Shown: positions 31,607 to 41,200 of the stretch, in pieces | How the letters are laid out: every line of letters begins with the position of its first letter | How positions within the stretch are numbered: position 1 is the stretch's first letter | Virus record (IMG/VR): IMGVR_UViG_3300033182_000361 | Coordinates: 1-47,343 of that record | Reading direction: 5' to 3' (one strand) | Length of the DNA: 47,343 bases | Source: a virus | The notes under the pieces: generated by a model | Seen by the model: only the letters and a program-made list of their open reading frames with translations | What the model was told of the DNA's origin: nothing | Databases searched by the model: none | Position numbers and translations under genes: made by a program

Positions 31607-31967
31607 ACTCTTCTATCCTAGGGAAAAAATGTACTTCGGCAGCGTACATGGAACCAATGACTGACTTTCCTTCCCAGTCAGATCCTACTACCATTATATC
31701 AGGTTTACTTACCTTGACGCAATTCTCCAGTTCCACATCCGAACCAAAGAGCAGAACATGATCTACAGTCTTGAGACTCTGCAGCATGTATGCTCTGTCT
31801 TCGGCGGTATTTATTGGGCGATTGGGTCCTTTCTTTTCTCTAACTCTTTCGTCACTGTCAATGGCAACGATAACCCTATCACCTTGGGACCTAGCATACT
31901 CTAGGAGTTGTAGATGCCCAGGGTGAAGGATATCAAATGTTCCGTTTACGAAAACAGTCTTAGTCAT
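31563..31967 (-). CDS. HldE-adenylyltransferase-like protein
   Basis: 134 residues. Nucleotidyltransferase signature HPGH at 15-18 (NGTFDILHPGHLQLLEYARS), then VIVAIDSDERVREKKGPNRP and the conserved PNRPINT-DRAYML region; VVGSDWEGKSVIGS closes the fold. These are the hallmarks of the C-terminal domain of HldE (heptose-1-P adenylyltransferase). Here it is a free-standing gene ahead of the kinase, the reverse order of the bacterial fusion. Confidence 0.8.
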   Translation of the reverse strand: MTKTVFVNGTFDILHPGHLQLLEYARSQGDRVIVAIDSDERVREKKGPNRPINTAEDRAYMLQSLKTVDHVLLFGSDVELENCVKVSKPDIMVVGSDWEGKSVIGSMYAAEVHFFPRIEEYATSKTIQCIIDRG

Positions 31968-33756
31968 TCTTAACGGTGATCAGTTTACCATGCTCAGGAA
32001 GATACAGATACTCAATACCAGAGTTAGCAAGAGTCCGAACAGCGTCGTCCAGGGTCTCAACCAAAGGTTCACCACCAAGATTGAAACTGGTGTTAAACAG
32101 AATCGGACAACCCGTAGCATCATAGAATGCTTTGATGAGTCTGTAGTAGTTTTCATTCTGTTCTAGGGTAACAGTTTGGATTCTACAGGTGCCATCAACA
32201 TGAATGATTGCAGGAATCTTTTCTTCGATTCCTTCACGACACTTGACAGCGTACATCATGAAGGGAGTATCTTCCATGCCACGAAGGTCGAACCATTCAT
32301 CAGCATGCTCTGCCAAAATAGATCCAGCAAAAGGACGGAAGTATTCTCTCTTCTTAACCAAGTTGACAAAATCTTTTCCATCAGGATCACGCGGATCATA
32401 AAGAATAGAACGGTTACCAAGAGCACGAGGACCTGCCTCAGACTTACCTTGGAACATTGCAACGATGTTTTCAGATGTAATTAAATTAATCACATCTTCG
32501 TTAGAAGCATCGCTCACAACACCTTCATACTTGTCCGCAGTGTCAATGATTTCATCCAAACTATATGTATAGTTGGGACCATAATAAAGGTCATTGATTT
32601 GTGCGGGAAGGGAAACATTCTCCTTACCTTCTTGAGTCTTGTAGTAGACATACAGAGCAGCACCAATAGCAGTACCGCCATCATTGCTTACAGGTTCAAC
32701 GAAAAGATTGATACCATCCTTCTGCAACTCATCAAGATACCAGTAGTTAGCAACACAGTTCAGACCATATCCACCAGACAGAACTACATTTTTCTGACCA
32801 GTGAGATCAACTGCCTTACGAATCAATTTTAGAACTGCTTCTTGAGTCTCTGTCTGCACAGCATAGGCAACATCCCTACGGTTCTGTAGTTTAGTGATGT
32901 CCTCATGATCATGATTGTTCAGGTAATCATACTCTTGAATATTGATATGTGCGGCATTGGGATAGGTAGGAATCATCACATTCCTGTCTACAGTCCCAGT
33001 CTTCTTAAAGATCTTAGGTACATCCTCATTGGGAGCACCATAAGGGAACAGACCCATGGTCTTGCCTGCTTCAATAGCATGCCAACCACAATATTGAGTC
33101 GCTGCTTCGTATGCTTTTACGATACCTGCAGTCTCGTCCAGAATATATTCAAACTCTCCTTCTTCTCCAGGATATGCCTCTGCATTGGGCATCTTATTGA
33201 CATAGTTTGTGGTGCAGGGACCACGAGTTCCTAAGTGTTTGTAAACTGTGTTGATGCCATGGGGGAAAGTGCAATTATAAATGCTCTCAGTCTCCCAAAC
33301 TGTCTCAGCAAATCCCATAACCTGAAAGTTAAGGAAGGTGCCTGCACCATCTACAACAACAGCAGCTGCCTTCTCAAAACCAGAACGATAGAAAGCACAA
33401 GCAGCGTGAAGTTTGTGGTGAATGTTACCCACATCTACTACTTGAGGATGAAGTTTTTCTGGATCTGGTTCAACATCTTTAATCAGTCCCAGTTTCCTCG
33501 CCATGCCAACATAGACTGGTTCATGCGAGTACTCAAGTCTACCAGCATCCTGACTCATCAACTGAGTGTGTGCTACCACGAGGTAGTCAAGTCTGTCAGT
33601 GTAATCAAGGATCTTAAGCATGGATGCCAAGGGACCACCATCATACTTACGGCGAGAAAGTCTCTCTTCTTCCACCGCAAAAACAATTTCACCATCTTTG
33701 AGGAGACAAACTCCTGCGTTGTGTCCCCGTGTAATAGCAGCAATCCACTGTGTCAT
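31960..33756 (-). CDS. carbamoyltransferase (NodU/CmcH family)
   Basis: 598 residues. N-terminal ITRGHNAGVCLLKDGEIVFA, then VEEERLSRRKYDGG, the Kae1-like metal/ATP region around HHKLHAACAFY, AVVVDGAGTF, and C-terminal KSEAGPRALGNRSILYDPRD plus REYFRPFAGSIL. It transfers a carbamoyl group from carbamoyl-phosphate (via ATP) to a hydroxyl, often on sugars. It overlaps genes on both sides by 4-8 bases. In cyanophages it has been linked with surface-sugar change; target unknown. Confidence 0.88.
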   Translation of the reverse strand: MTQWIAAITRGHNAGVCLLKDGEIVFAVEEERLSRRKYDGGPLASMLKILDYTDRLDYLVVAHTQLMSQDAGRLEYSHEPVYVGMARKLGLIKDVEPDPEKLHPQVVDVGNIHHKLHAACAFYRSGFEKAAAVVVDGAGTFLNFQVMGFAETVWETESIYNCTFPHGINTVYKHLGTRGPCTTNYVNKMPNAEAYPGEEGEFEYILDETAGIVKAYEAATQYCGWHAIEAGKTMGLFPYGAPNEDVPKIFKKTGTVDRNVMIPTYPNAAHINIQEYDYLNNHDHEDITKLQNRRDVAYAVQTETQEAVLKLIRKAVDLTGQKNVVLSGGYGLNCVANYWYLDELQKDGINLFVEPVSNDGGTAIGAALYVYYKTQEGKENVSLPAQINDLYYGPNYTYSLDEIIDTADKYEGVVSDASNEDVINLITSENIVAMFQGKSEAGPRALGNRSILYDPRDPDGKDFVNLVKKREYFRPFAGSILAEHADEWFDLRGMEDTPFMMYAVKCREGIEEKIPAIIHVDGTCRIQTVTLEQNENYYRLIKAFYDATGCPILFNTSFNLGGEPLVETLDDAVRTLANSGIEYLYLPEHGKLITVKND

Positions 33757-34754
33757 TTGCCAAATCCTTTAGTAGTTTTTTCTTTCTTATCTTCTTTCCA
33801 GGACATGTCTGGCTTATTCTTTACTGGTTTACCCAGTTTATCCTTACAAGATTTCAGAACATTTTGAATCTGTTCCTCAGTCATCTCCATGCATTCATCA
33901 TTTTGATAGTCAGCATAGTCTTCCATAGTTAATCTGATGGGAGAGAACGACCTCTTGTCCTCACCAAGATCAATTATATCAAAGTTCGGATCTTCTGGGT
34001 AAGAGATATTGATAGGATAAGTAGAACCAATAACTGCAGTAACAGAAGTATCAACTGCCTTAGCGATGTGCTGACCAACAGAGTCGCAACCAAGGAAATG
34101 ATCTGCCCGACCAATGATCGATGCCCAGATACGAATGTCAGGAATCTGTGGGAGGATGAACGGTTGATCAGACTCACCTTCTTCTGTTTGGAAGGGGAAC
34201 TCAGACATCACAATAACGCAATAGTCTTTCTTGAGTTCGTTGATGATCTTACTGATGTCACCAAGGTTGAAACTTCTAGAGGTAGGATCAAAAATGTATC
34301 CACCATTATCCTGCACACCTCTACCGAAAGGTTGAACAACAATAACCTTTTCCTTTCCAGTAACTTTGATCGCTTCGTCTACTAACTGAAGACCTTGAAT
34401 GCCTTCGTGCTTTGCAAGTTTGATGGTAGGTTTAGGAAGTTCTCTGGGTTCTTCGACACCATTGATTTCCATGTCGAATGCTTGAGCAATACTACACTCT
34501 TGGTTGTAGTAATGCCAGCGACGATATGGTTCTGGAGTGACACAATCTCTACGCTTGATCTGATCTTCGAACAGATTCTTGTGCCAGTTATCGTAAGCGT
34601 GTTTGTGAAGAATGGGGTGTGCCTTGTAGAAGTTCATCCCACCTTCACAGACGATAATAAAATCGTCGTGGGTTTCTGCATATTTTTCAAGTGCAGGGAT
34701 GGAGGTAATGACTCTACCAGCTCCTCCGTTAATGAAGAATGCTTTAGATCTCAT
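33753..34754 (-). CDS. GT9/heptosyltransferase-like glycosyltransferase
   Basis: 333 residues. N-terminal FFINGGAGRVITSIPALEKY and the C-terminal half with IVVQPFGRGVQDNG, RADHFLGCDSVGQHIAKAVD, then TAVIGSTYP match the GT-B layout of ADP-heptose:LPS heptosyltransferases (D-S-H-A and G-T). Late promoter 20 bases upstream makes it the first gene of the sugar island. The C-terminal 45 residues are Lys-rich. The acceptor is unknown. Confidence 0.65.
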   Translation of the reverse strand: MRSKAFFINGGAGRVITSIPALEKYAETHDDFIIVCEGGMNFYKAHPILHKHAYDNWHKNLFEDQIKRRDCVTPEPYRRWHYYNQECSIAQAFDMEINGVEEPRELPKPTIKLAKHEGIQGLQLVDEAIKVTGKEKVIVVQPFGRGVQDNGGYIFDPTSRSFNLGDISKIINELKKDYCVIVMSEFPFQTEEGESDQPFILPQIPDIRIWASIIGRADHFLGCDSVGQHIAKAVDTSVTAVIGSTYPINISYPEDPNFDIIDLGEDKRSFSPIRLTMEDYADYQNDECMEMTEEQIQNVLKSCKDKLGKPVKNKPDMSWKEDKKEKTTKGFGK

Positions 34755-34773
34755 ACTGATTGTTTCAACGATT

Positions 34774-34780
34774 TATTTAG
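34774..34780 (-). promoter_or_regulatory. late promoter for sugar island
   Basis: CTAAATA on the minus strand, 20 bases before the glycosyltransferase start, right behind the stop of the 245-residue oxygenase. It can drive the six-gene minus-strand sugar operon down to 30146. Confidence 0.65.
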
Positions 34781-35518
34781 TTACAGAAAGAAAACCTGAT
34801 TCACTCGATTGTGTTCGGTGAACATCCCATGATCGATGTTCTGCGAATGCATTACATCGGCTTCATAAAAGATACATCTATTATACACCATCTCTGCTTC
34901 GTATTCAACTTTCCATTCTCTATCACCATACAACCACTCTCTAATATATGGATAGCATTGCTCTGGTTTTGTAACCTCGCTATCAAATCCTTCGGGTTTA
35001 TCAATATAATCTATCACATTATATGGAACAGACATCTGACCCTTGTAAGAATATAAATTAGTTCCTCCCTGACATTCTTCTGGGGTGTTTAGATAGATCA
35101 CCACTCCGAACTGGTTAAAGTCCGTGGTGCTATCAGTCATATAAGAGTCTTGATGGGGAATGCTACACCAAGGTGCATGAAATACACTATGATAGTTTAA
35201 AACATTGCACATGAATCCAACAGCATCCCATTGAAATTCATACATTTTTTTATGAGTATGCTTTCTCCACAAAGAGTTGTCTAAGCAATACTTATCAAAG
35301 AATGGTTTAAGTTTATCTTTTACTTCAGATGTTTCTTGGAATACTCTCTGACCAGGAAGACCATTGATCAAACTCTGGTCTTTTTTTCTTTCAGATTTGA
35401 GGGCAAGTTCTCTTACTTCGTCTGGATTTTTATAAAAATTATCGACAATAACAATAGTTCTATTCTGCGGTCCTACTTTTTTAATAGTGACATCAGGGTT
35501 ATCATTCAGTTCAAACAT
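34781..35518 (-). CDS. 2OG-Fe(II) oxygenase-like (DUF6445-type)
   Basis: 245 residues. WCSIPHQDSYMTDSTTDFNQ holds the H-x-D, FGVVIYLNTPEECQGGTNLY the core strand, CIFYEADVMHSQN the distal His, and HNRVNQVFFL the C-terminal Arg strand. Starts MFELNDNPDVTIKKVGPQNR. Longer than the other oxygenases here and of another subgroup. Terminator immediately upstream isolates it from the adhesin gene. Confidence 0.65.
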   Translation of the reverse strand: MFELNDNPDVTIKKVGPQNRTIVIVDNFYKNPDEVRELALKSERKKDQSLINGLPGQRVFQETSEVKDKLKPFFDKYCLDNSLWRKHTHKKMYEFQWDAVGFMCNVLNYHSVFHAPWCSIPHQDSYMTDSTTDFNQFGVVIYLNTPEECQGGTNLYSYKGQMSVPYNVIDYIDKPEGFDSEVTKPEQCYPYIREWLYGDREWKVEYEAEMVYNRCIFYEADVMHSQNIDHGMFTEHNRVNQVFFL

Positions 35519-35534
35519 AAAATCCTCAGAGATA

Positions 35535-35565
35535 AAAAAATTCTGGGAAATTTTTTCCCAGAATC
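35535..35565 (-). terminator. terminator after adhesin-like paralogue A
   Basis: ATTCTGGGAAA, AAA loop, TTTCCCAGAAT then TTTTTT on the minus strand, 11-base-pair stem. Strong intrinsic terminator about 25 bases after the stop of the Cys-rich gene. Confidence 0.88.
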
Positions 35566-35590
35566 TTGTAACTAAAAAGTCAAATTAGTT

Positions 35591-36472
35591 TTAGGACCAA
35601 GTGGTAACAACCACAAGTCCACCACCACCCCAGTCACCCCAGCACTGGTTGCCGTCACAAGTGTTTGCATTGTGACCGCCACCACCAGGGAACAGAGAAG
35701 GTGCAGAGCAACAACCTCTAGTTCTAGCAGTAGAACAACGAGAGACACCAAAGTTACCACCTTGCTGCCAAGGACCAACAGGACCAGAAGCAACAGACCA
35801 GGAGAACGAGTGACAGTTCACATGCTTCAGTTCACCACCAGAGAGTCCACAGATGTAGAATTCGTTTTCGGGGTTCATGCTAGAAGGTTTGGTTTGAGCA
35901 GCAGGCCAAGCAGCAGAACAAGCATTAAAGCAGTTGTTTCTTTGTGCAACCTTCAAGCAGGAATAGCAGCTGTTGGTGCATCTATGGGTAGAGTACGAAC
36001 CACCTTGCATACAGAAGGTGCCTAGTCCACCACCAAGAACGAACGAAGGACATCCATAGAAACCACAACCAGTTCTACCATGGCAGCAACCACAACAAGA
36101 ACATCTGCTAGTAGATCCAGCACAAATGGTATACTGAGTAGAACCAGCGGTAAAGTGTCCACAGTTAGCATATTGCATCTTGGTAGCGTAACCACCGCCA
36201 CCTGCACCCATTCCAGGTCCATTACCGCAGCAACGAGCACCAGAACCAGATCCACCACCAGAAACAATCTCGAATTGAATACTGGTTACTCCATTGGGAA
36301 CTGTCCAAAGATAGCAGCATCCACCATTGCAAGGAACATTGTGGCAGCAATTAAAGTAGAACATTCTACAGACAATTCCTGTAGAAATTCCAGTTACTTT
36401 GGTGGGACCAATTGAATTAGCTTCGAACGCTGCCCCACCATCAATTTTTTTAAATGACTGATAATCTGCCAT
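35591..36472 (-). CDS. Cys/Gly-rich adhesin-like protein, paralogue A
   Basis: 293 residues with about 30 cysteines and several Gly runs. Starts MADYQSFKKIDGGAAFEANS. Contains YLWTVPNGVTSIQFEIVSGG, GGGGYATKMQ, and CSCCGCCHGRTGCGFYGC. The Gly-rich blocks resemble the polyglycine sandwich of phage adhesins (as in S16 gp38), and the end is GGGGLVVVTTWS. Largely identical at DNA level to 37259-38143. Cys would need oxidation or metal for folding. It follows a chaperone-like gene; a receptor-binding role is inferred. Confidence 0.65.
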   Translation of the reverse strand: MADYQSFKKIDGGAAFEANSIGPTKVTGISTGIVCRMFYFNCCHNVPCNGGCCYLWTVPNGVTSIQFEIVSGGGSGSGARCCGNGPGMGAGGGGYATKMQYANCGHFTAGSTQYTICAGSTSRCSCCGCCHGRTGCGFYGCPSFVLGGGLGTFCMQGGSYSTHRCTNSCYSCLKVAQRNNCFNACSAAWPAAQTKPSSMNPENEFYICGLSGGELKHVNCHSFSWSVASGPVGPWQQGGNFGVSRCSTARTRGCCSAPSLFPGGGGHNANTCDGNQCWGDWGGGGLVVVTTWS

Positions 36473-36477
36473 GGTTA

Positions 36478-37227
36478 TCAGGCTCCTTCAGTCGTTGTAT
36501 CCGTAGAATCAAGTCCAGTTTCGGGGGATTCGCCAGTAAAGGAATCAACATCGCCAGGTTCTCTTGGCCAGACAATCAGATAAGTCTTGTCTCCAACACT
36601 TGCCCATGTCTCAGTAATGTCTCTCAACTTCTGACGATATTCTCTCCAGGGGCTAGCAAATTCTTCAGGAGCGTCTGCAGGAATCTTATTGTCAGACTGT
36701 CTGAGCAGTGCATCTCTAGCACTTCTTACGGCATCCCAACCAAATGTCTTTTGAACTTCACCCTCTTCAGACCACTCATCTTCCTCAGTATGAGGACCAG
36801 AGAATCTACCAGTATTCCAGGTCTCTGTCTCAAAATTATAATGGAAGGAGCACATATCAAACACTTCATGGAAGTGATGATAGTCATTAAGAATAGGATT
36901 AGGTTCTGTATCAGGACCAGCAGGAGTTTCAATCATCATAGGTCCTTCGATACCACCCCAAAGAGCGATAGCATTCATCGTATGAGTTCTTGCGTCCAAC
37001 TCTACGACTCTGCATTCAACAGGGGGATCTCTATCCTCGGGTTCATCAGAGGGGAAAGCATGCTCCTCTACCCACTTAGGATTCTCATCCGTCCCAATAT
37101 TTCTATACCAAATAGTAATACGATCAGGACCAGTATAGGTACAGATACCACTCATGTTAGTATTTTGAGTGTCACCATACCACTCAGTAGGAATAGGATA
37201 GATAACTGTTTTTGTAATCTCAGCCAT
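36478..37227 (-). CDS. tail-fibre assembly chaperone-like protein
   Basis: 249 residues. The C-terminal part FGWDAVRSARDALLRQSDNK, DAPEEFASPWREYRQKLRDI matches the phage tail assembly chaperone pattern (RD-LL--sD...p---YRQ-LRD). The N-terminal 100 residues (MAEITKTVIYPIPTEWYGDT...) are of unknown role. It sits between the two Cys-rich paralogues and ends five bases before paralogue A starts, so it probably helps fold or attach them. Own late promoter at 37253. Confidence 0.65.
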   Translation of the reverse strand: MAEITKTVIYPIPTEWYGDTQNTNMSGICTYTGPDRITIWYRNIGTDENPKWVEEHAFPSDEPEDRDPPVECRVVELDARTHTMNAIALWGGIEGPMMIETPAGPDTEPNPILNDYHHFHEVFDMCSFHYNFETETWNTGRFSGPHTEEDEWSEEGEVQKTFGWDAVRSARDALLRQSDNKIPADAPEEFASPWREYRQKLRDITETWASVGDKTYLIVWPREPGDVDSFTGESPETGLDSTDTTTEGA

Positions 37228-37252
37228 TTTTAAGTAGCACTCCTTGTAGTAG

Positions 37253-37259
37253 TATTTAT
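37253..37259 (-). promoter_or_regulatory. late promoter
   Basis: ATAAATA on the minus strand, overlapping the stop of paralogue B and 26 bases before the chaperone-like start. A good AAGGAG site precedes the start. Confidence 0.6.
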
Positions 37260-38143
37260 CAGGACCAAGTGGTTACAACGACGAGACCGCCGCCACCCCA
37301 GTCACCCCAGCACTGACCACCCTGAGTCGAACCAGAGTATCCACCACCACCAGGGAACAGGGAAGGAGCAGAGCAGCAACCTCTATTATTACCATAAGAG
37401 CAACGACCTACGCCGAAACCTCTCTGAGACTGCCAAGGACCAACAGGACCAGAAGCAACCGCCCATGCACCAGAGTGACAGTCCACATGCTTCAGTTCAC
37501 CACCAGACAACCCGCAAATGTAGAATTCGTTTTCGGGGTTCATGCTAGAAGGTTTGGTTTGAGCAGCAGGCCAAGAAGCAGAACAAGCATTATAGCAGTT
37601 GTTTCTTTGTGCAATCTTAAGACAGGAGTAGCAGCTGTTGGTGCATCTTTGAGCGGCATAAGAACCACCCTGCATACAGAATGTACCAAGTCCACCACCC
37701 AACACGAAGGAAGGACAACCATAGAAACCACAACCAGTTCTACCATGGCAGCAACCACAACAAGAACATCTACTGGTTGAACCAGCACAAATGGTATACT
37801 GAGTAGCACCAGCGGTAAAGTGTCCACAGTTAGCGTATTGCATCTTAGTGGCATATCCGCCACCGCCGCCACCCATTCCAGGACCGTTACCACAGCAGCG
37901 ACCACCAGATCCAGATCCACCACCAGAAACAATTTCAAATTGGATCGACTTAACCCCAGTCGGTACAGTCCAAAGGTAACAGCAACCGCCATTACAGGGA
38001 ACATTATGACAGCAATTGAAGTAGAACATTCTACAAACAATTCCTGTTGAGATTCCTGTTCTACTTACTTGGGTGGGACCAATAGTGTTGTTAAGAACAG
38101 CTGCGTCTCCATTAATTTTCTTAAAACTTTGATAATCAGCCAT
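37259..38143 (-). CDS. Cys/Gly-rich adhesin-like protein, paralogue B
   Basis: 294 residues, the same layout as 35591-36472: MADYQSFKKINGDAAVLNNT start, WTVPTGVKSIQFEIVSGG, CSCCGCCHGRTGCGFYGC core and GGGGLVVVTTWS end. The central two thirds are nearly identical. The differences gather at the N-terminus (linker) and near the C-terminus (PWQSQRGFGVGRCSYGNNRG here against PWQQGGNFGVSRCSTARTRG). Behind a late promoter (38177). Receptor-binding function inferred. Confidence 0.65.
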   Translation of the reverse strand: MADYQSFKKINGDAAVLNNTIGPTQVSRTGISTGIVCRMFYFNCCHNVPCNGGCCYLWTVPTGVKSIQFEIVSGGGSGSGGRCCGNGPGMGGGGGGYATKMQYANCGHFTAGATQYTICAGSTSRCSCCGCCHGRTGCGFYGCPSFVLGGGLGTFCMQGGSYAAQRCTNSCYSCLKIAQRNNCYNACSASWPAAQTKPSSMNPENEFYICGLSGGELKHVDCHSGAWAVASGPVGPWQSQRGFGVGRCSYGNNRGCCSAPSLFPGGGGYSGSTQGGQCWGDWGGGGLVVVTTWS

Positions 38144-38176
38144 TGCTTCTTATTCTAAAGGGTGGATTCGTACTAG

Positions 38177-38183
38177 TATTTAG
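38177..38183 (-). promoter_or_regulatory. late promoter
   Basis: CTAAATA on the minus strand, 34 bases before paralogue B and downstream of the fibre terminator. Confidence 0.6.
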
Positions 38184-38195
38184 TAAACATATAAC

Positions 38196-38221
38196 AAAAA
38201 TAAGGGGAGGTTGCCCTCCCC
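38196..38221 (-). terminator. terminator after 1219-residue fibre
   Basis: GGGGAGG-GCAA-CCTCCCC then TTATTTTT on the minus strand, 11 bases after the fibre stop. Confidence 0.85.
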
Positions 38222-38231
38222 AGAAGAAGAA

Positions 38232-41200
38232 TCAGACAGTGATGATTCTCCAACCTTGTGTGCCATCATAGTAAACAAGTTCAAATGCAGCACCTTCAGT
38301 TGTGACTGTCAGATTTGCAGTGGAACCCATGATTCTGCCTCCGTTAGGAGAAATCGTCAGAGCATTAGAATCGAATGTGTTAGCGACATCAAAGATTCTA
38401 ACTCTATCTCCTTTGGTAGGAGAGGAGGGCAGGTTAACTGTAAATCCACCGCCAGAGGTGTTACAGAATGCTTGCTGGTAGTTTGACAGAGTTGTTCCAG
38501 AAGAAACATCTACATTGGCGAAGTTGCCAACGGGAACCCAGTTAGATCCGTTATAGAATTCAAAGATGTTTGCATCGGTATCGTAACGGAGACCGCCTTC
38601 ATGCAGATCATCACCAGTCGGGCGAGTTGCTTGAGTACCACGCGGAGGAACAAGGATACCAGAGGTTCCGTCCATCTTAGCGCGAGTCAGGAAGCCACGA
38701 ACTGCTTTCTCAGTAGGACATGCCTGGTTGGAGTTACCACCCATGGTCTCGTCAGACGAGAATTCGTTAATCGCTTCACCAATCTGACCACCGATAGCAC
38801 CCAGTCTCAGTTCTGTCAAACCAGACAGGTTGAAGGCAGAGGCGTCCAGGGTAGCAGCACCAGTCAACTGGTTAACCGAGAAGTATTCACCAACTCTGAA
38901 GTTACCACCTTGGTCGGTAGAAACATAGAAGATCTTACCAGAGTTAACAATGTTTGTTTCGTTACCTTGTGCGGCAGTGTTCTCGTCAACATCAGGATAG
39001 TTGGTTTGAGCAGTGTTACCTGTACCGATCAGCAGGAAGTCGTGACCAGTGAGTCTTACCTTAGAGAACTTGGTTCTCATCGTAAACTCTTGGTCATCCA
39101 GAGAAGAAGGCGCAGATGCCTTCGCAGGAGCAATAGTCAGTGTTGCACGACCAGTTCCAGAATCATATCCTGTAACCGTTCTGATGATGTAAGTGTTGGA
39201 ATCAGAGTAACCAAGTCCAACGGTAGAGAATCCAAGAGCGTCACCAACAATCGGAGTTGTAGTCAAACCAACAACTTCGAAGAGAGCATCCTTCTGACCA
39301 GAGACAGCGTTGGATCCAGTACCGATTCTGAAGTATCCAGTAGCACCAGCACCAACGGAATCAAGTTCGACATACTCACCAGGGGTGAAGACGGTAGTAC
39401 CAACACCAACGGCACCGTTAGCACCATCAGGGTTACCGAATCCAGAGTTGTACTTGAAGTAAATAGCGTCAGAAGCAGACTGATCATTAGTCAGTACAGC
39501 GCGAGCACCAGACTCAGTACCACGCATCGTAGCACCGACAGACAGGTCACCGACATATGTACCAACAACTGTTGTCATCTTATCGCCATAGAGGCGACCA
39601 GTTCTAGCAACCTCAAGGGTAGAGAATCCAACAGCGATTGCACCGTAATCACCATAGGAGTTGTTACCAGACAGAGATCTGATTTCAGATCCGTCGTCGG
39701 AAACATAACCGAATGCACAGTAGTAGGTGAAGCAGGATACAACTTCAGCAAGAGCATCGTCTTCCAACCAGAAACCTACACCGCCAGAGTGAATGTTGGT
39801 GAAGGCGTCGAACACCATCGACTTAGCACCTGATCCTTCAGGTTTACCTTCGTGAACACCACCCTCAATGTAAACACCGATTGCACCGCCATGTCCTGTA
39901 CCATCAGTACAGATATCAGAGAAAGCAGTACAGTCCTTAATGTAAGGAGAACGCTCAAGAATCGGGGTGTCGGGATTCAATCTGAAGTAAACACCACAAG
40001 CAGTGGATCCAACACCAGTTTTGTTCTGCCACTTATCAGTTACGAAAGGATCGTTCACATCGTAGTCGAAACCTTGAAGACCACGGAGTGTAATTGCCTG
40101 AACCGTGGTAGCGTCAGAGACGAAGAACATCGTCTGACGAGAGTTGGGACGCAGACCGTCAGTGGAAAGACCAGCAGCAGGTTCAATCGTCGTACCTCTC
40201 AGAACATCACCAGCAATGGAGAAGTTCTTAGGCAGTGTGATAGGAAGTTGCTCAGAGAATACACCAGCAGACAGTTTTAGAATGATAGGAGATACATCGG
40301 TAACCTCACCACCACTTACATAGGTGTGAGCAATAGTGGAGATACCAACATTAGTTACGAATGTATTGGAGTCAGTAACGGAGTCAACCTTAAAGAAGAA
40401 TCCTTGTGTACCATCAGGGAAGATTGTTGTGGTAACACCAGCGTGAGCAGCGCCACAAGTAAAGGCAATACCTGACAGTTTAACCTGACCGTTCGGGAAC
40501 AGACCGTGAGATGCAGCAGTAACTGTTGCAACACCACTAGTCTCGTCATAAACAAAGTTGGTGATGTCTCTTCTTCTCTGACCAGCAGTAGAAGCGTAAG
40601 CGATCGTTCCCCAAGCGTTGTCAGGTGTCAGACCAGTGTTGCTATCGCTGCCCTGCTGAGCGTCTACGAAGTAAACCTTAGTACGCAGACCAGGATACTG
40701 CCATTCGATCTCGTCGTTAGCAGATACTCTCAAGTATGTACCTTGAGTACCAATACCCTGTCTTGTAGGACCAGTACCGTCTCTGGTAAGCAGGTCACCT
40801 TTGGTTGTCAGCAGAGCGGCGCTATCACCGATAGCGAACGCTGCCCACATGGTAGCAGCAGTACCAGGCTGAACATTGATGTTCGAAGATGCAATCGAGA
40901 TGTAAGCAGAGGAAGAATACTCAGCGACATCACCGATTTCATAAACATTAGAACCACTCCAAGTGCTTCTCCAGTTAAAACCTCTGTTCAGCAGAGACCA
41001 ACCGTTGATACCAGTGTCGGTTTGAGTAATGCCATTTCCAACAGGTCTTTTATCATTGTTGATAAGCAGATCATCAGCAATATAAGTGTTACCACCAAGA
41101 GTTACAATCTGACCTCTGGAATACTGACTACCAGGATCATAGGTAGAACCACCAGCAGTACCAATACCGCCGACAATCAGTCTCCACTCAGTTGGGTTTT

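Noticed and set aside
35572-36267. Leu/Val-rich ORFs inside the Cys-rich adhesin genes
   Set aside because: Same-strand and antisense shadows produced by Gly/Cys-rich codons.
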